The position numbers and the translations under genes were made by a program. From the NCBI GenBank assembly GCA_965207125.1, contig OZ242263.1:1674001-1738000 (forward strand): a stretch of DNA of 64,000 nt, written 5' to 3'. The notes beneath the pieces were generated by a model. That model saw only the letters and a program-made list of their open reading frames with translations, was not told the origin of the DNA and did not search any database. Positions 1 to 7,643 of the stretch are shown piece by piece; the first letter of the stretch is position 1; every line of letters starts with the position of its first letter. This stretch comes from G965207125 sp965207125. GTDB taxonomy: Bacteria > Pseudomonadota > Alphaproteobacteria > Puniceispirillales > UBA1172.

Positions 1-1185
1 AATTTGCTCGTGGCTGCAGCCGAGCAGGGGGGGCTCGATAAAAACGATATTATCGAGATCGTTCTGGTTGGCAATCCGGTCATGCATCATCTGGTGCTTG
101 GGATTGATCCTATAGAACTTGGTGGAGCACCTTTTGCTTTGGCGGTAGACCAATCCCTTGAGATACGCGCACAAGAGATTGATCTTGATATTCATCCATC
201 CGCGCGGGTTTATATTTTGCCTTGTATTGCTGGACATGTCGGCGCGGACGCTGCGGCCGTCACCCTCGCTGAACGTCCTGGTGCTGACAAAATGATGACG
301 TTGGTCGTGGATGTTGGCACTAATGCTGAAATCATCTGTGGCAATAGCGAGCGTCTGCTCGCTGCTTCATCGCCCACGGGACCAGCTTTTGAAGGGGCGC
401 AAATATCGAGTGGGCAACGCGCCGCACCGGGAGCGATCGAGCGCGTTCGAATAGACACGAAAACTCTTGAGCCACGGTTTAGAATAATCGGGGTTGAGGC
501 ATGGTCGGATGAGGATGGATTCGCTGAAGCCACCGCTGAAATTGGTGGTATTACTGGCATTTGTGGCTCGGGGATCATCGAGGTACTCGCTGAGATGTAT
601 CTCGCTGGTATCATCACCGAAGATGGTGTTATCGATGGCAGCAAGGCTGCTATATCTCCTCGGGTAGAGGAAGACGGGCGTACTTTTTGCTATAAACTAG
701 CCGATGGCGTGACCATCACCCAAAATGATGTCCGGGCGATTCAACTCGCTAAAGCCGCCCTTTACGCAGGTTTTCGTCTGTTGATGGATAAACTTGAGAT
801 CGATCATGTTGAGCGCGTTGTTCTCGCTGGCGCTTTTGGTTCTCATATAGAGTCGAAATACGCCATGGTGCTTGGCATGATTCCCGATTGTGATCTTGAC
901 CAAGTACGCTCGGCCGGAAATTCCGCCGGAACTGGCGCTAGAATCTGCCTTCTTAATAAAGGCTCAAGACAGCTGATAGAAAATATCGTCCGTGACATCG
1001 AAAAAATCGAAACTGCTGTTGAATCCGATTTTCAGCAACATTTCGTCAATGCGATGGCCCTCCCTCATAAAACTGCATCTTACCCGAAACTTTCAAAGGT
1101 GGTTACACTGCCCGAACGGTCACTTGATAGTAATTCTACCAACAAGACCGGAGAGGGTTCACGCGGCAGAAGGCGTCGCCGCTAA
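1..1185 (+). CDS. RACo/RamA-like reductive activator of corrinoid proteins, C-terminal part (5' end outside window)
   Basis: The reading frame is open from base 1, so the gene starts upstream of the window. The visible 394 residues match the C-terminal ASKHA-type ATPase part (DUF4445) of RACo/RamA proteins. Those proteins use ATP and an N-terminal 2Fe-2S domain to re-reduce inactive cob(II)alamin on corrinoid methyltransferase partners. Visible landmarks are GNPVMHH near residue 22, VVDVGTNAEI near residue 102 (the phosphate-binding loop) and LAGAFGSHIE near residue 277. The 2Fe-2S domain would lie in the missing part. The protein ends in a basic tail (GRRRRR). Its stop codon overlaps the ccmI stop by 4 bp on the opposite strand. 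The likely partner is an MttB-type system such as the gene at 25745; that link is inference. The family call is firm, the substrate is not known. Confidence 0.85.
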   Translation, partial: NLLVAAAEQGGLDKNDIIEIVLVGNPVMHHLVLGIDPIELGGAPFALAVDQSLEIRAQEIDLDIHPSARVYILPCIAGHVGADAAAVTLAERPGADKMMTLVVDVGTNAEIICGNSERLLAASSPTGPAFEGAQISSGQRAAPGAIERVRIDTKTLEPRFRIIGVEAWSDEDGFAEATAEIGGITGICGSGIIEVLAEMYLAGIITEDGVIDGSKAAISPRVEEDGRTFCYKLADGVTITQNDVRAIQLAKAALYAGFRLLMDKLEIDHVERVVLAGAFGSHIESKYAMVLGMIPDCDLDQVRSAGNSAGTGARICLLNKGSRQLIENIVRDIEKIETAVESDFQQHFVNAMALPHKTASYPKLSKVVTLPERSLDSNSTNKTGEGSRGRRRRR

Positions 1186-1889
1186 TTTTCTCGTGTGATC
1201 AGCAGTGATTGAGGCGCGTCCCCCCGGCGGTGAGCTATCGCGCTAAGCTGTTCGTTGACTAGCGAAAGCATTGCCTCGCCGTCGCGTGCTTGCGCCGCCG
1301 CTGTCCCCAATTTATGCCAGAGACTGATAGCTCTCTCATCATCACCCGATTGCGCTGCGTAAAGCCCCATCAGATAAAGACCTCGCCAATCATCAGGGTT
1401 CTCATTCAAGGTGTCGCGCAGTAGCCCGGCCGCCTTTTCGGTCACCACTCCGCCAGATTTACGTGTTAGGGCCTCGGCGAGGATTGATCTAATTGATGCG
1501 TCAGCGGTGATTGCCAAGGCTTGTTTGAGCGCGTTGATTTCAACGTCATAATCGCGGGCCGTTGCTGCTGATTCGGCTAGAAGCAACAGGGCTTCTATAC
1601 TGCTAGGATTATCGGCGACGAAACGCTTTGCCATCTCAAGGCGTGCTTGATTCACGCGTTGAAATTTGGCATCGATGATGATCTCTTGCCCTCGATTCGC
1701 TAAAGGTTTATCGATGGTCAAAGGGCGCCCGATAACGCCATAAATCACTATCGCCATGATGATTGAGCCCATCACTACCAGAGACGGTAACCCCAATTTT
1801 ATCGGCCTTAGATGCCAGAAAACCACTGCTAAAGACAAAAATACCGCGAGCGTCATTACCGTGAGCGTGGTTATCAGACCAATCATCAC
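1182..1889 (-). CDS. ccmI: Cytochrome c maturation protein CcmI (CycH)
   Basis: This is the last gene of the ccm operon. CcmI is a membrane-anchored TPR protein that holds apocytochrome c and presents it to the CcmF/H haem lyase in the periplasm. The 235 residues begin with two hydrophobic helices (about residues 5-27 and 35-52), the usual topology of the family. A helical, TPR-like region follows (about 80-215, with NPDDWRGLYLMGLYA visible). It is shorter than many CcmI proteins, which often exceed 350 residues, because the C-terminal domain is small or missing. The start ATG overlaps the ccmH stop (ATGA), implying translational coupling. The 3' end overlaps the RACo-like gene on the other strand by 4 bp. 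Confidence 0.85.
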   Translation of the reverse strand: MMIGLITTLTVMTLAVFLSLAVVFWHLRPIKLGLPSLVVMGSIIMAIVIYGVIGRPLTIDKPLANRGQEIIIDAKFQRVNQARLEMAKRFVADNPSSIEALLLLAESAATARDYDVEINALKQALAITADASIRSILAEALTRKSGGVVTEKAAGLLRDTLNENPDDWRGLYLMGLYAAQSGDDERAISLWHKLGTAAAQARDGEAMLSLVNEQLSAIAHRRGDAPQSLLITREN

Positions 1890-2293
1890 GCGCTATCCTT
1901 ACCGCCACCACGACGTGCGACGATCACGATCAGCCCAGCGCTGAGCAGAACAAACGGCGCAAGCCACAGAAATATCGTCGAGGGTCTCAAGGGTGGTTTT
2001 AGCAGAATGTAATCACCATAACGGTTTCGCAGAAAACCGATGATTTCATCATCACTCGCGCCCGCACTAATGCGGTCGCGCACTAGTTTTCGAACCGAGA
2101 CTGCGAATTCAGCATCGCTTTCATCCACCGATTGGTTTTGGCAAATTAGGCACTTCAAGCCTCGAGTGAGATTTCTAGCCCGTTCCTCGATAATCGGATT
2201 ATCCAAAACCTCTTCGGGTGTAAGAGCTTGGGATGGAAAGGTGGATAACAAAAATACCGCCACTATCATAAAAGCAAATCTGACGGCCGTCAT
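1886..2293 (-). CDS. ccmH: Cytochrome c maturation protein CcmH (apocytochrome thiol reductase, CcmL)
   Basis: CcmH is a periplasm-facing membrane protein that reduces the CXXCH cysteines of apocytochrome c before haem attachment. The 135 residues show a signal/anchor helix (about 5-22), the family signature LKCLICQNQSVDES near residue 46 with the redox pair CLIC, a short helical bundle, and a C-terminal transmembrane helix (about 105-125) followed by basic residues. The length matches the short, alphaproteobacterial type of CcmH, which lacks the fused TPR domain; ccmI next door supplies it. Start and stop codons overlap ccmG upstream and ccmI downstream in ATGA arrangements. Confidence 0.93.
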   Translation of the reverse strand: MTAVRFAFMIVAVFLLSTFPSQALTPEEVLDNPIIEERARNLTRGLKCLICQNQSVDESDAEFAVSVRKLVRDRISAGASDDEIIGFLRNRYGDYILLKPPLRPSTIFLWLAPFVLLSAGLIVIVARRGGGKDSA

Positions 2294-2835
2294 CGCTCAA
2301 CCTCTAATGTCTTAAATGCATCGGCAAAGCGTGTTTTCATGTCATTCGCAAAAATAGGCCCTCGATGATGAAGAATAATCACGCCCTCGGGCGAGATGAT
2401 AAATGTCTCAGGTATCGCTTGGACACCAAGTTTTAGGCTTATCTCACCGGTTGAATCAACGCCGATTGCTGTGTATGGATTGCCATATTCATCAAGAAAA
2501 CCTTGCGCTTCGGTGTCACGAAAATTGATCCCGATCACGGGCAGATATTTGGCTAGCCGTGCGACGGCTGGGGATTCAATCTGGCACGGAGCACACCATG
2601 ACGCGAAAACATTGATCGCGTAAGCTTGGCCTTGCCATGATGCAAGGTTTATCTCGCCAGTTTTATCAAGGGTATCCATGCTGACTTGGACAATGCTTTG
2701 ACCTTCGAGGGAAAAACCGATTGATTGAAGATTGAGGCGGTCATCGCGCACCAGAAAAAGCCCCCATAAACCCAGTACGACAAACACGGCAAATAATCCG
2801 AGTGGCAGAAGATGAATAATTCTGATTTTTTGCAT
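2290..2835 (-). CDS. ccmG: Cytochrome c maturation thioredoxin CcmG (DsbE)
   Basis: CcmG is a membrane-tethered periplasmic thioredoxin that passes electrons to CcmH and apocytochrome c. The frame is open further upstream, but the start at 2835 is chosen because its ATG overlaps the ccmF stop (TAATG) and begins directly with the N-terminal membrane anchor (about residues 6-25). The active site WCAPC lies near residue 84, preceded by the expected NVFASW strand. The cis-proline region (AIPETF) and the loop HHRGPI typical of the family are present. The length of 181 residues is normal. It is coupled to ccmH by an ATGA overlap. Confidence 0.93.
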   Translation of the reverse strand: MQKIRIIHLLPLGLFAVFVVLGLWGLFLVRDDRLNLQSIGFSLEGQSIVQVSMDTLDKTGEINLASWQGQAYAINVFASWCAPCQIESPAVARLAKYLPVIGINFRDTEAQGFLDEYGNPYTAIGVDSTGEISLKLGVQAIPETFIISPEGVIILHHRGPIFANDMKTRFADAFKTLEVER

Positions 2836-4766
2836 TATCTTTTGTCTCCATCTCGCCGATGTCCGGCCATAGCGGTAAGTCCGCCTAAGGCCATCAATCC
2901 TACTCCCCACCAAATCCACGACACTAGAGGCTTATGGTAGAATCGTAAAACATATCCTTCAGCATCGCTACCACCGCCAAAAACCACGTAAGCATCACCG
3001 AAAAACCCCGATTGGATTGCTGCTTCGGTCGTCCGCCCTGAAGGCGCAGGATAATACCGAATCTCAGCCAGCATATCGTGTTCTACCTTCCCTTTATCAA
3101 GCGTGAGTCTTGCTGCGAGTGACGTATAATTAGCGCCACTGATTGTATTGACCTCGCTTAAAGTCAGGCGATAAGCACCGACTGTCATCTCATCGCCTAC
3201 GTTAACTCGTGCGATTTTCTCAGACTCAAAAAAAGTCGCCCCTGCGACACCAAGCATGAAAACCACAACCCCGAAATGCGCCAATACCATCCCCCAGCGC
3301 GGTAAATTCATCCAAATGTTTGATCTTAAAATTCTGACAACCTCAACCGCAAGCCCCGCAAGTAACCAGACCGCGAGCCCAATTGTCGCGATGGCCGCCA
3401 TCATTACCTTATCTGTTATCGTGCTACTTATGATCATCACCGCCGCGCCAGTCAGGGCCATCCCGAGAAGTGGCATGCGCAATCGGGATATACGTGCTGA
3501 TTTCCAAGCCAGGAGCGGCGCAATTCCCATCATCAGAACCATTATCCCCAGAATCGGTGCTACGGTTGATTCGTAAAATGGTGCTCCTACCGAAATTTTT
3601 TCTCCCGCTACCAACTCAGCTCCAAGTGGATACATCGTGCCGATAAAAACCGTAGATGCTGACACAACTAAAAGCAGATTATTGATTTGAAGTGCGGTCT
3701 CACGGCTGACCAGTGCAGGATAATCACCGCTCGCATTATCTCTAATTTCGCTGCCGCGTAGCCCATATAAAAGCAAGGGCAAGCCGACCGCCAATATGAT
3801 AACTGCCAGAATAGCCACTCCTCTCGTAGGGTCATTCGTGAAAGCGTGAACTGATACAAGCAACCCTGAACGAACGATAAATGTGCCGATTAAACTTAAC
3901 GCGAATCCGGCTATAGCTAGCAGAATCGTCCAACGTTGAAACAATCCTCGTTTTTCCACCACATTAAGCGAGTGTATCAATGCGGTCGCGATTAGCCACG
4001 GCATCAGCGAGGCGTTTTCGACGGGGTCCCAGAACCACCACCCTCCCCAGCCTAGCTCATAATACGCCCACCAGCTGCCAAGCGCGATCCCACATGTCAA
4101 CGCTGACCACGCGACCAATAGCCATGGTCTGACCGCCCGCGCCCATAAAGCACCGGCTTGGCCTTCGATCAATGCTGCGACCGCGAATGCAAAACCAAGC
4201 GATAATCCCACATAGCCCAGATAAAGCATCGGTGGATGAAACGCCAAAGCTGGGTCTTGCAAAACCGGGTTTAAGCCTTGGCCGTCAATCGGCGGGGCGT
4301 TAAGCCGCAAGAAAGGGTTGGAGACGCTAAGAATCAAGCCAATGAAAGCTGCGGTCATCGCCCCTTGAATCGCCAGCGCGTAGCCTGAGACGATCAGGGT
4401 GGGGCGTTTTTCAGTCAAACGCGCCGCTAGCATCGCGCCGAACAGTGATAAAATTAGAACCCATAAGAGCAATGATCCTTCGTGATTGCCCCAAGTTCCT
4501 GAAATTTTATATAAAAGAGGCTTTAAAGAATGCGAATGGCTTGCCACCAACGCGACTGAAAAATCAGATCTTATAAATGCGGTGATCAAGGCGGCAAACG
4601 CAAGGGCTATCTGCAGAAAACTCATGATCGCTGCACCTCGGGCTGCGTTGATCAACGCCATATCCTGACGCCTTAAACCCAGAGGCAACAGAACAGTCTG
4701 AATCACCGAAAGCGCTAATCCTAAAACGAGCAGAAAGTGACCCGTTTCCGTTAAAACGGTGATCAT
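2835..4766 (-). CDS. ccmF: Haem lyase subunit CcmF
   Basis: CcmF is a polytopic inner-membrane protein that attaches haem from CcmE to apocytochrome c. The 643 residues hold many hydrophobic helices and the tryptophan-rich WWD signature at about residues 240-255 (GGWWFWDPVEN). A second conserved stretch lies at residues 91-100 (TWGNHEGS), and conserved histidines are positioned for haem binding (AFHPPMLY, near 177). A large periplasmic loop follows near the C-terminus before the final helix. The length is normal for the family. It is coupled to ccmE by an ATGA overlap and to ccmG by TAATG. Confidence 0.96.
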   Translation of the reverse strand: MITVLTETGHFLLVLGLALSVIQTVLLPLGLRRQDMALINAARGAAIMSFLQIALAFAALITAFIRSDFSVALVASHSHSLKPLLYKISGTWGNHEGSLLLWVLILSLFGAMLAARLTEKRPTLIVSGYALAIQGAMTAAFIGLILSVSNPFLRLNAPPIDGQGLNPVLQDPALAFHPPMLYLGYVGLSLGFAFAVAALIEGQAGALWARAVRPWLLVAWSALTCGIALGSWWAYYELGWGGWWFWDPVENASLMPWLIATALIHSLNVVEKRGLFQRWTILLAIAGFALSLIGTFIVRSGLLVSVHAFTNDPTRGVAILAVIILAVGLPLLLYGLRGSEIRDNASGDYPALVSRETALQINNLLLVVSASTVFIGTMYPLGAELVAGEKISVGAPFYESTVAPILGIMVLMMGIAPLLAWKSARISRLRMPLLGMALTGAAVMIISSTITDKVMMAAIATIGLAVWLLAGLAVEVVRILRSNIWMNLPRWGMVLAHFGVVVFMLGVAGATFFESEKIARVNVGDEMTVGAYRLTLSEVNTISGANYTSLAARLTLDKGKVEHDMLAEIRYYPAPSGRTTEAAIQSGFFGDAYVVFGGGSDAEGYVLRFYHKPLVSWIWWGVGLMALGGLTAMAGHRRDGDKR

Positions 4767-5206
4767 TCGCTGTTATCCCCTCGCCAAACTCCTTGCTTTT
4801 TTAACAAATCGGCGACCTCAGGAGGCATATAGGTCTCGTCATGTTTTGCCAGCACTCTTGATGCGATGAAAATTTGTCCGTCTAGGGTTCCTTCAACCAC
4901 TACGCCTTGTCCTTCGCGAAAAAGATCGGGCAGGATGCCCTCATAGGTTACCTCGATCGAGGATTCTCCGTCAGTTACTCTGAACTCAACGCCCTTAGTT
5001 GCGTCTTTAACGCTTCCTTCATCTACGAGGCCGCCTAAACGAACAACTGAACCTCCACGCGTCTGGTCTTTAATATCGCCGGGGCCAAAGAAAAAAACCA
5101 CATGATCATTAAGAGCCATTAACACAAGCCATGACGCTAAGCCCAAGATAGCCAAAATAACGGCGATTCCCAATCCACGTCGGGTTTTTGGTGTTGGATT
5201 ATCCAT
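4763..5206 (-). CDS. ccmE: Periplasmic haem chaperone CcmE
   Basis: CcmE carries haem covalently on a histidine between CcmC and CcmF. The 147 residues contain an N-terminal membrane anchor (about 12-33), the OB-fold core with GGLVDEGSV near residue 52, and the haem-binding motif KHDETYMP near residue 122. In that motif the histidine makes the covalent bond and the tyrosine is the conserved axial partner. The start overlaps the end of ccmD by 8 bp, and the stop overlaps ccmF by 4 bp. The length and order are standard for alphaproteobacterial ccm operons. Confidence 0.96.
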   Translation of the reverse strand: MDNPTPKTRRGLGIAVILAILGLASWLVLMALNDHVVFFFGPGDIKDQTRGGSVVRLGGLVDEGSVKDATKGVEFRVTDGESSIEVTYEGILPDLFREGQGVVVEGTLDGQIFIASRVLAKHDETYMPPEVADLLKKQGVWRGDNSE

Positions 5207-5360
5207 CGCTTAATTGCTCTTGCGCGCGCTGTAAATCTCTTGCTGTCGCTTTGTCAGCAAGAATAGCGTTAATCGTGATGACCGCCAAAATTCCTAACCC
5301 TGTGCCCCACGCACCCCAGACATAAAGTGCATAGCCGCCCATCGCATAAAAATCAGCCAT
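5199..5360 (-). CDS. ccmD: Haem exporter small subunit CcmD
   Basis: This 53-residue gene is too short for most ORF callers. It starts with MADFYAMGGYALYVW and has one transmembrane helix (about residues 10-34) followed by a charged tail (ADKATARDLQRAQEQL). This is the classic CcmD pattern: a conserved MGGYAxYVW start, one helix, and a basic cytoplasmic end. CcmD helps release haem-loaded CcmE from the CcmABC complex. Its ATG overlaps the ccmC stop (TAATG) and its 3' end overlaps ccmE by 8 bp. Position, size and motif agree, so the call is firm. Confidence 0.93.
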   Translation of the reverse strand: MADFYAMGGYALYVWGAWGTGLGILAVITINAILADKATARDLQRAQEQLSDG

Positions 5361-6079
5361 TAGATTACCCCTCGTGCTGCTAAAGCCAGCAGATGGCTAC
5401 GCTGCAGCAAAGCACGCATCCGCAAGATTGAAACTGCGATGAACCATAAAAATACCGCGCTGGCCATGATCAAAAGCGGCTTTAGCATTGACGGGTCAAT
5501 TGTCGTTCCGTCAAAACGCAAAACGCTACTCCCCTGATGCAAGGTGTTCCACCAGTCGACCGAAAATTTGATAATCGGCAGATTAATTGCCCCCACCAGC
5601 ACCAGTAATGATGCCGATTTGCTACCGCGCTCAGGGCGATCAAAACCATGCGCGAGTCCCAGATAACCGAGATATAAAAACAACAGAATCAGCATTGAAG
5701 TTAGCCTTGCGTCCCAGACCCACCACGCGCCCCACATCGGCTTGCCCCAGAATGATCCTGTGATCAGAGCTATTAATGTTAAACCAGCTCCAGGGATAGC
5801 CATCGCCCGCGCGCCGATTTCCGCCAGAGGGTGGCGCCATACCAGATAGAAAAATGCTGCGGTCGCCATCAGCAAATATGCGAGCAATGATATCCAGGCG
5901 GCCGGAACGTGGATATACATGATCCGCACAGTCTCACCTTGTTGATAATCAGGGGGGGATGCAAAAAAAGCGTAATAGAGACCAAGACAGAAACACCCCG
6001 TCCCCGCTAGCGCGGCGATTGGCAAGGCGATCGAGGCGATCGATCTGAAACGGGTCGGATTGGCAAGATAGTTAAACAT
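5360..6079 (-). CDS. ccmC: Haem handling protein CcmC
   Basis: CcmC is an inner-membrane protein that loads haem onto CcmE. The 239 residues contain about six hydrophobic helices and the WWD signature near residue 118 (GAWWVWDARLTS). Conserved periplasmic histidines sit on either side (YIHVPAAW near 55, NTLHQGSS near 180). The length is normal. It lies 60 bp downstream of ccmB, the largest gap in the operon, and I see no promoter or terminator there. It is coupled to ccmD by TAATG. Confidence 0.96.
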   Translation of the reverse strand: MFNYLANPTRFRSIASIALPIAALAGTGCFCLGLYYAFFASPPDYQQGETVRIMYIHVPAAWISLLAYLLMATAAFFYLVWRHPLAEIGARAMAIPGAGLTLIALITGSFWGKPMWGAWWVWDARLTSMLILLFLYLGYLGLAHGFDRPERGSKSASLLVLVGAINLPIIKFSVDWWNTLHQGSSVLRFDGTTIDPSMLKPLLIMASAVFLWFIAVSILRMRALLQRSHLLALAARGVI

Positions 6080-6139
6080 AGATCTAAACTAAATCAACTG
6101 CGGCGTGGGTGAAAGAGTATTGCGATATCATGTCGCACT

Positions 6140-6799
6140 CTATTCTTCGGTAAAGCGGAGCGCGGTGGCACTCGCCGGTGGAACAAGCGCGGTCAAAAAC
6201 AACGTCATGGCCCCTAACAGGGCCAGTCCACCACCTTGCGCATCAGAAACCGCCGCCGCGCCAAAGATTAGAACGGGAATCGCAAAAGGAAGAACGAGGA
6301 TCGCTGTTAGTATAGCCGAGCGGCGTGAGCCTAATGTAAAGGCAGAAGCCAGTGCGCCAATCAGCATAAGGCAGAAACTTCCCAAGGTGACGCTCGCGAG
6401 GAGAATCGGCAAAATTTCGGCCGCTAGGCCGAGCATCAGCGCCATAAGAGGCGTTGCTAAAATCAACGGGATTCCAACCGCTAACCACCCTGCTAGAACT
6501 TTGGCAAAAATCAACAAAGGCAATGGTGCGGAGCTAATCAGAAACTGCTCAAGGACGCCATCACCGGCATCTTGGGTATAAAACCTATCCATTTGAGGCA
6601 TTGTGGCCAGCATCACGGCAACCCATATCATCTGGGGTGCGATTTTACTGAGTGTGTCCCCCGACGGGCCAATAGCTAACGGCAAAAGACTGATGATCAT
6701 CACGAAAAAAACCAGTCCTGATAAAATATCAGTTGGATGGCGCATTGCTACGAGCAGATCTCGTCGAAAAACTCCAATAATCGCGCGAGCCATGATCAT
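6140..6799 (-). CDS. ccmB: Haem exporter membrane subunit CcmB
   Basis: CcmB is the membrane partner of the CcmA ATPase in the ABC-type complex that drives release of holo-CcmE. The 219 residues form six predicted hydrophobic helices. The N-terminus carries the conserved RRDLLVAMR segment, followed by LVFFVMIISLLPLAIGP near residue 30. The length and arrangement fit the family. Its ATG overlaps the ccmA stop (ATGA), so the two are probably made in a fixed ratio. Confidence 0.94.
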   Translation of the reverse strand: MIMARAIIGVFRRDLLVAMRHPTDILSGLVFFVMIISLLPLAIGPSGDTLSKIAPQMIWVAVMLATMPQMDRFYTQDAGDGVLEQFLISSAPLPLLIFAKVLAGWLAVGIPLILATPLMALMLGLAAEILPILLASVTLGSFCLMLIGALASAFTLGSRRSAILTAILVLPFAIPVLIFGAAAVSDAQGGGLALLGAMTLFLTALVPPASATALRFTEE

Positions 6800-7434
6800 T
6801 TCCGCCTCAAAGTAATTGTTTTAGCGGTGGGTAAAGGCGGTGCGCCATGACAGGAAATAACCGCCGCCCCACCTTTATCACGATGTTGCTCAATAAGCCG
6901 GATGACCAAGCTGTGCGCTGCCTCATCCAATGCTGAGAAAGGTTCATCCAACAGCCAAACCCGCTGAGAATCATCTGAGATCAACGCCAATCGCGCTAGA
7001 GCAACGCGTCTTGCTTGCCCTGCTGATAAAACCCGGGCCGCCCGATTCGAAAGATCCCCGATCTCAAGTTGGTCAAGTGCGCCCGACACTGCGTCTTTAT
7101 CGTATCTCGCCCCACTTATCTCGCTCCAAAACTGTAGGTTTTCAAAAACTGTCAACGATGACGTCAATCCGTCAAGATGCCCGATATAGGCGATATTTTT
7201 CCCCCAGATTATCCGATTACCCAAGACGTCATGATCATTGATGGTTATTGCGCCCCCCGCGGGTGAAATTAAGCCGGCCAGAGATTTGATCAGGGTTGTT
7301 TTACCGCTGCCATTATCGCCCTTGATTAGTGCGATTTCGCCTGCCGCTATTGACAGATCAAGCGCATCGATCACCGTGCATCCACCACGCATGATCGTCA
7401 ATTTTCTGGTTAATATCCTCAATTTATTAGCCAT
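6796..7434 (-). CDS. ccmA: Haem exporter ATPase CcmA
   Basis: CcmA is the ABC ATPase of the CcmABCD complex. I place the start at 7434 (MANKLRILTRK): an AAGAG element stands just upstream, and the longer open frame adds 39 residues with no family resemblance. The 212 residues show Walker A (GDNGSGKTTL, near residue 38), the ABC signature LSAGQARR (near 130), Walker B WLLDEP (near 158) and the switch histidine (SCHG, near 194). This first gene of the operon is divergent from acnA across about 200 bp, where the operon promoter should lie. Confidence 0.95.
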   Translation of the reverse strand: MANKLRILTRKLTIMRGGCTVIDALDLSIAAGEIALIKGDNGSGKTTLIKSLAGLISPAGGAITINDHDVLGNRIIWGKNIAYIGHLDGLTSSLTVFENLQFWSEISGARYDKDAVSGALDQLEIGDLSNRAARVLSAGQARRVALARLALISDDSQRVWLLDEPFSALDEAAHSLVIRLIEQHRDKGGAAVISCHGAPPLPTAKTITLRRK

Positions 7435-7643
7435 ATTGCGCTCTTTTTGTTCCCGATGATCAAAGCCGATAAAGCTGGTCATGCTGCCTTGATTCATGTA
7501 TGTATGTCCTAGTTGGTTTCTTTCACCGCCTGAACAGGTGGCGGGGCGCACCCCGACCGGCTATTGATAAGGGATAACGCGGTCGATGAAAAGAGATTGC
7601 TTGTTTTCCTTGCCCTGTCCTCAATAGATTTAAGGGAATGACT

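Noticed and set aside
210..644. A 144-codon minus-strand frame inside the RACo-like gene.
   Set aside because: Its residues do not resemble a protein family, it has no start signal, and the plus-strand frame is clearly coding.
7435..7643. A sigma-70 promoter pair for ccmA and acnA in the divergent gap.
   Set aside because: I could not find -35/-10 pairs at good spacing for either gene, so no promoter is called although one must exist.
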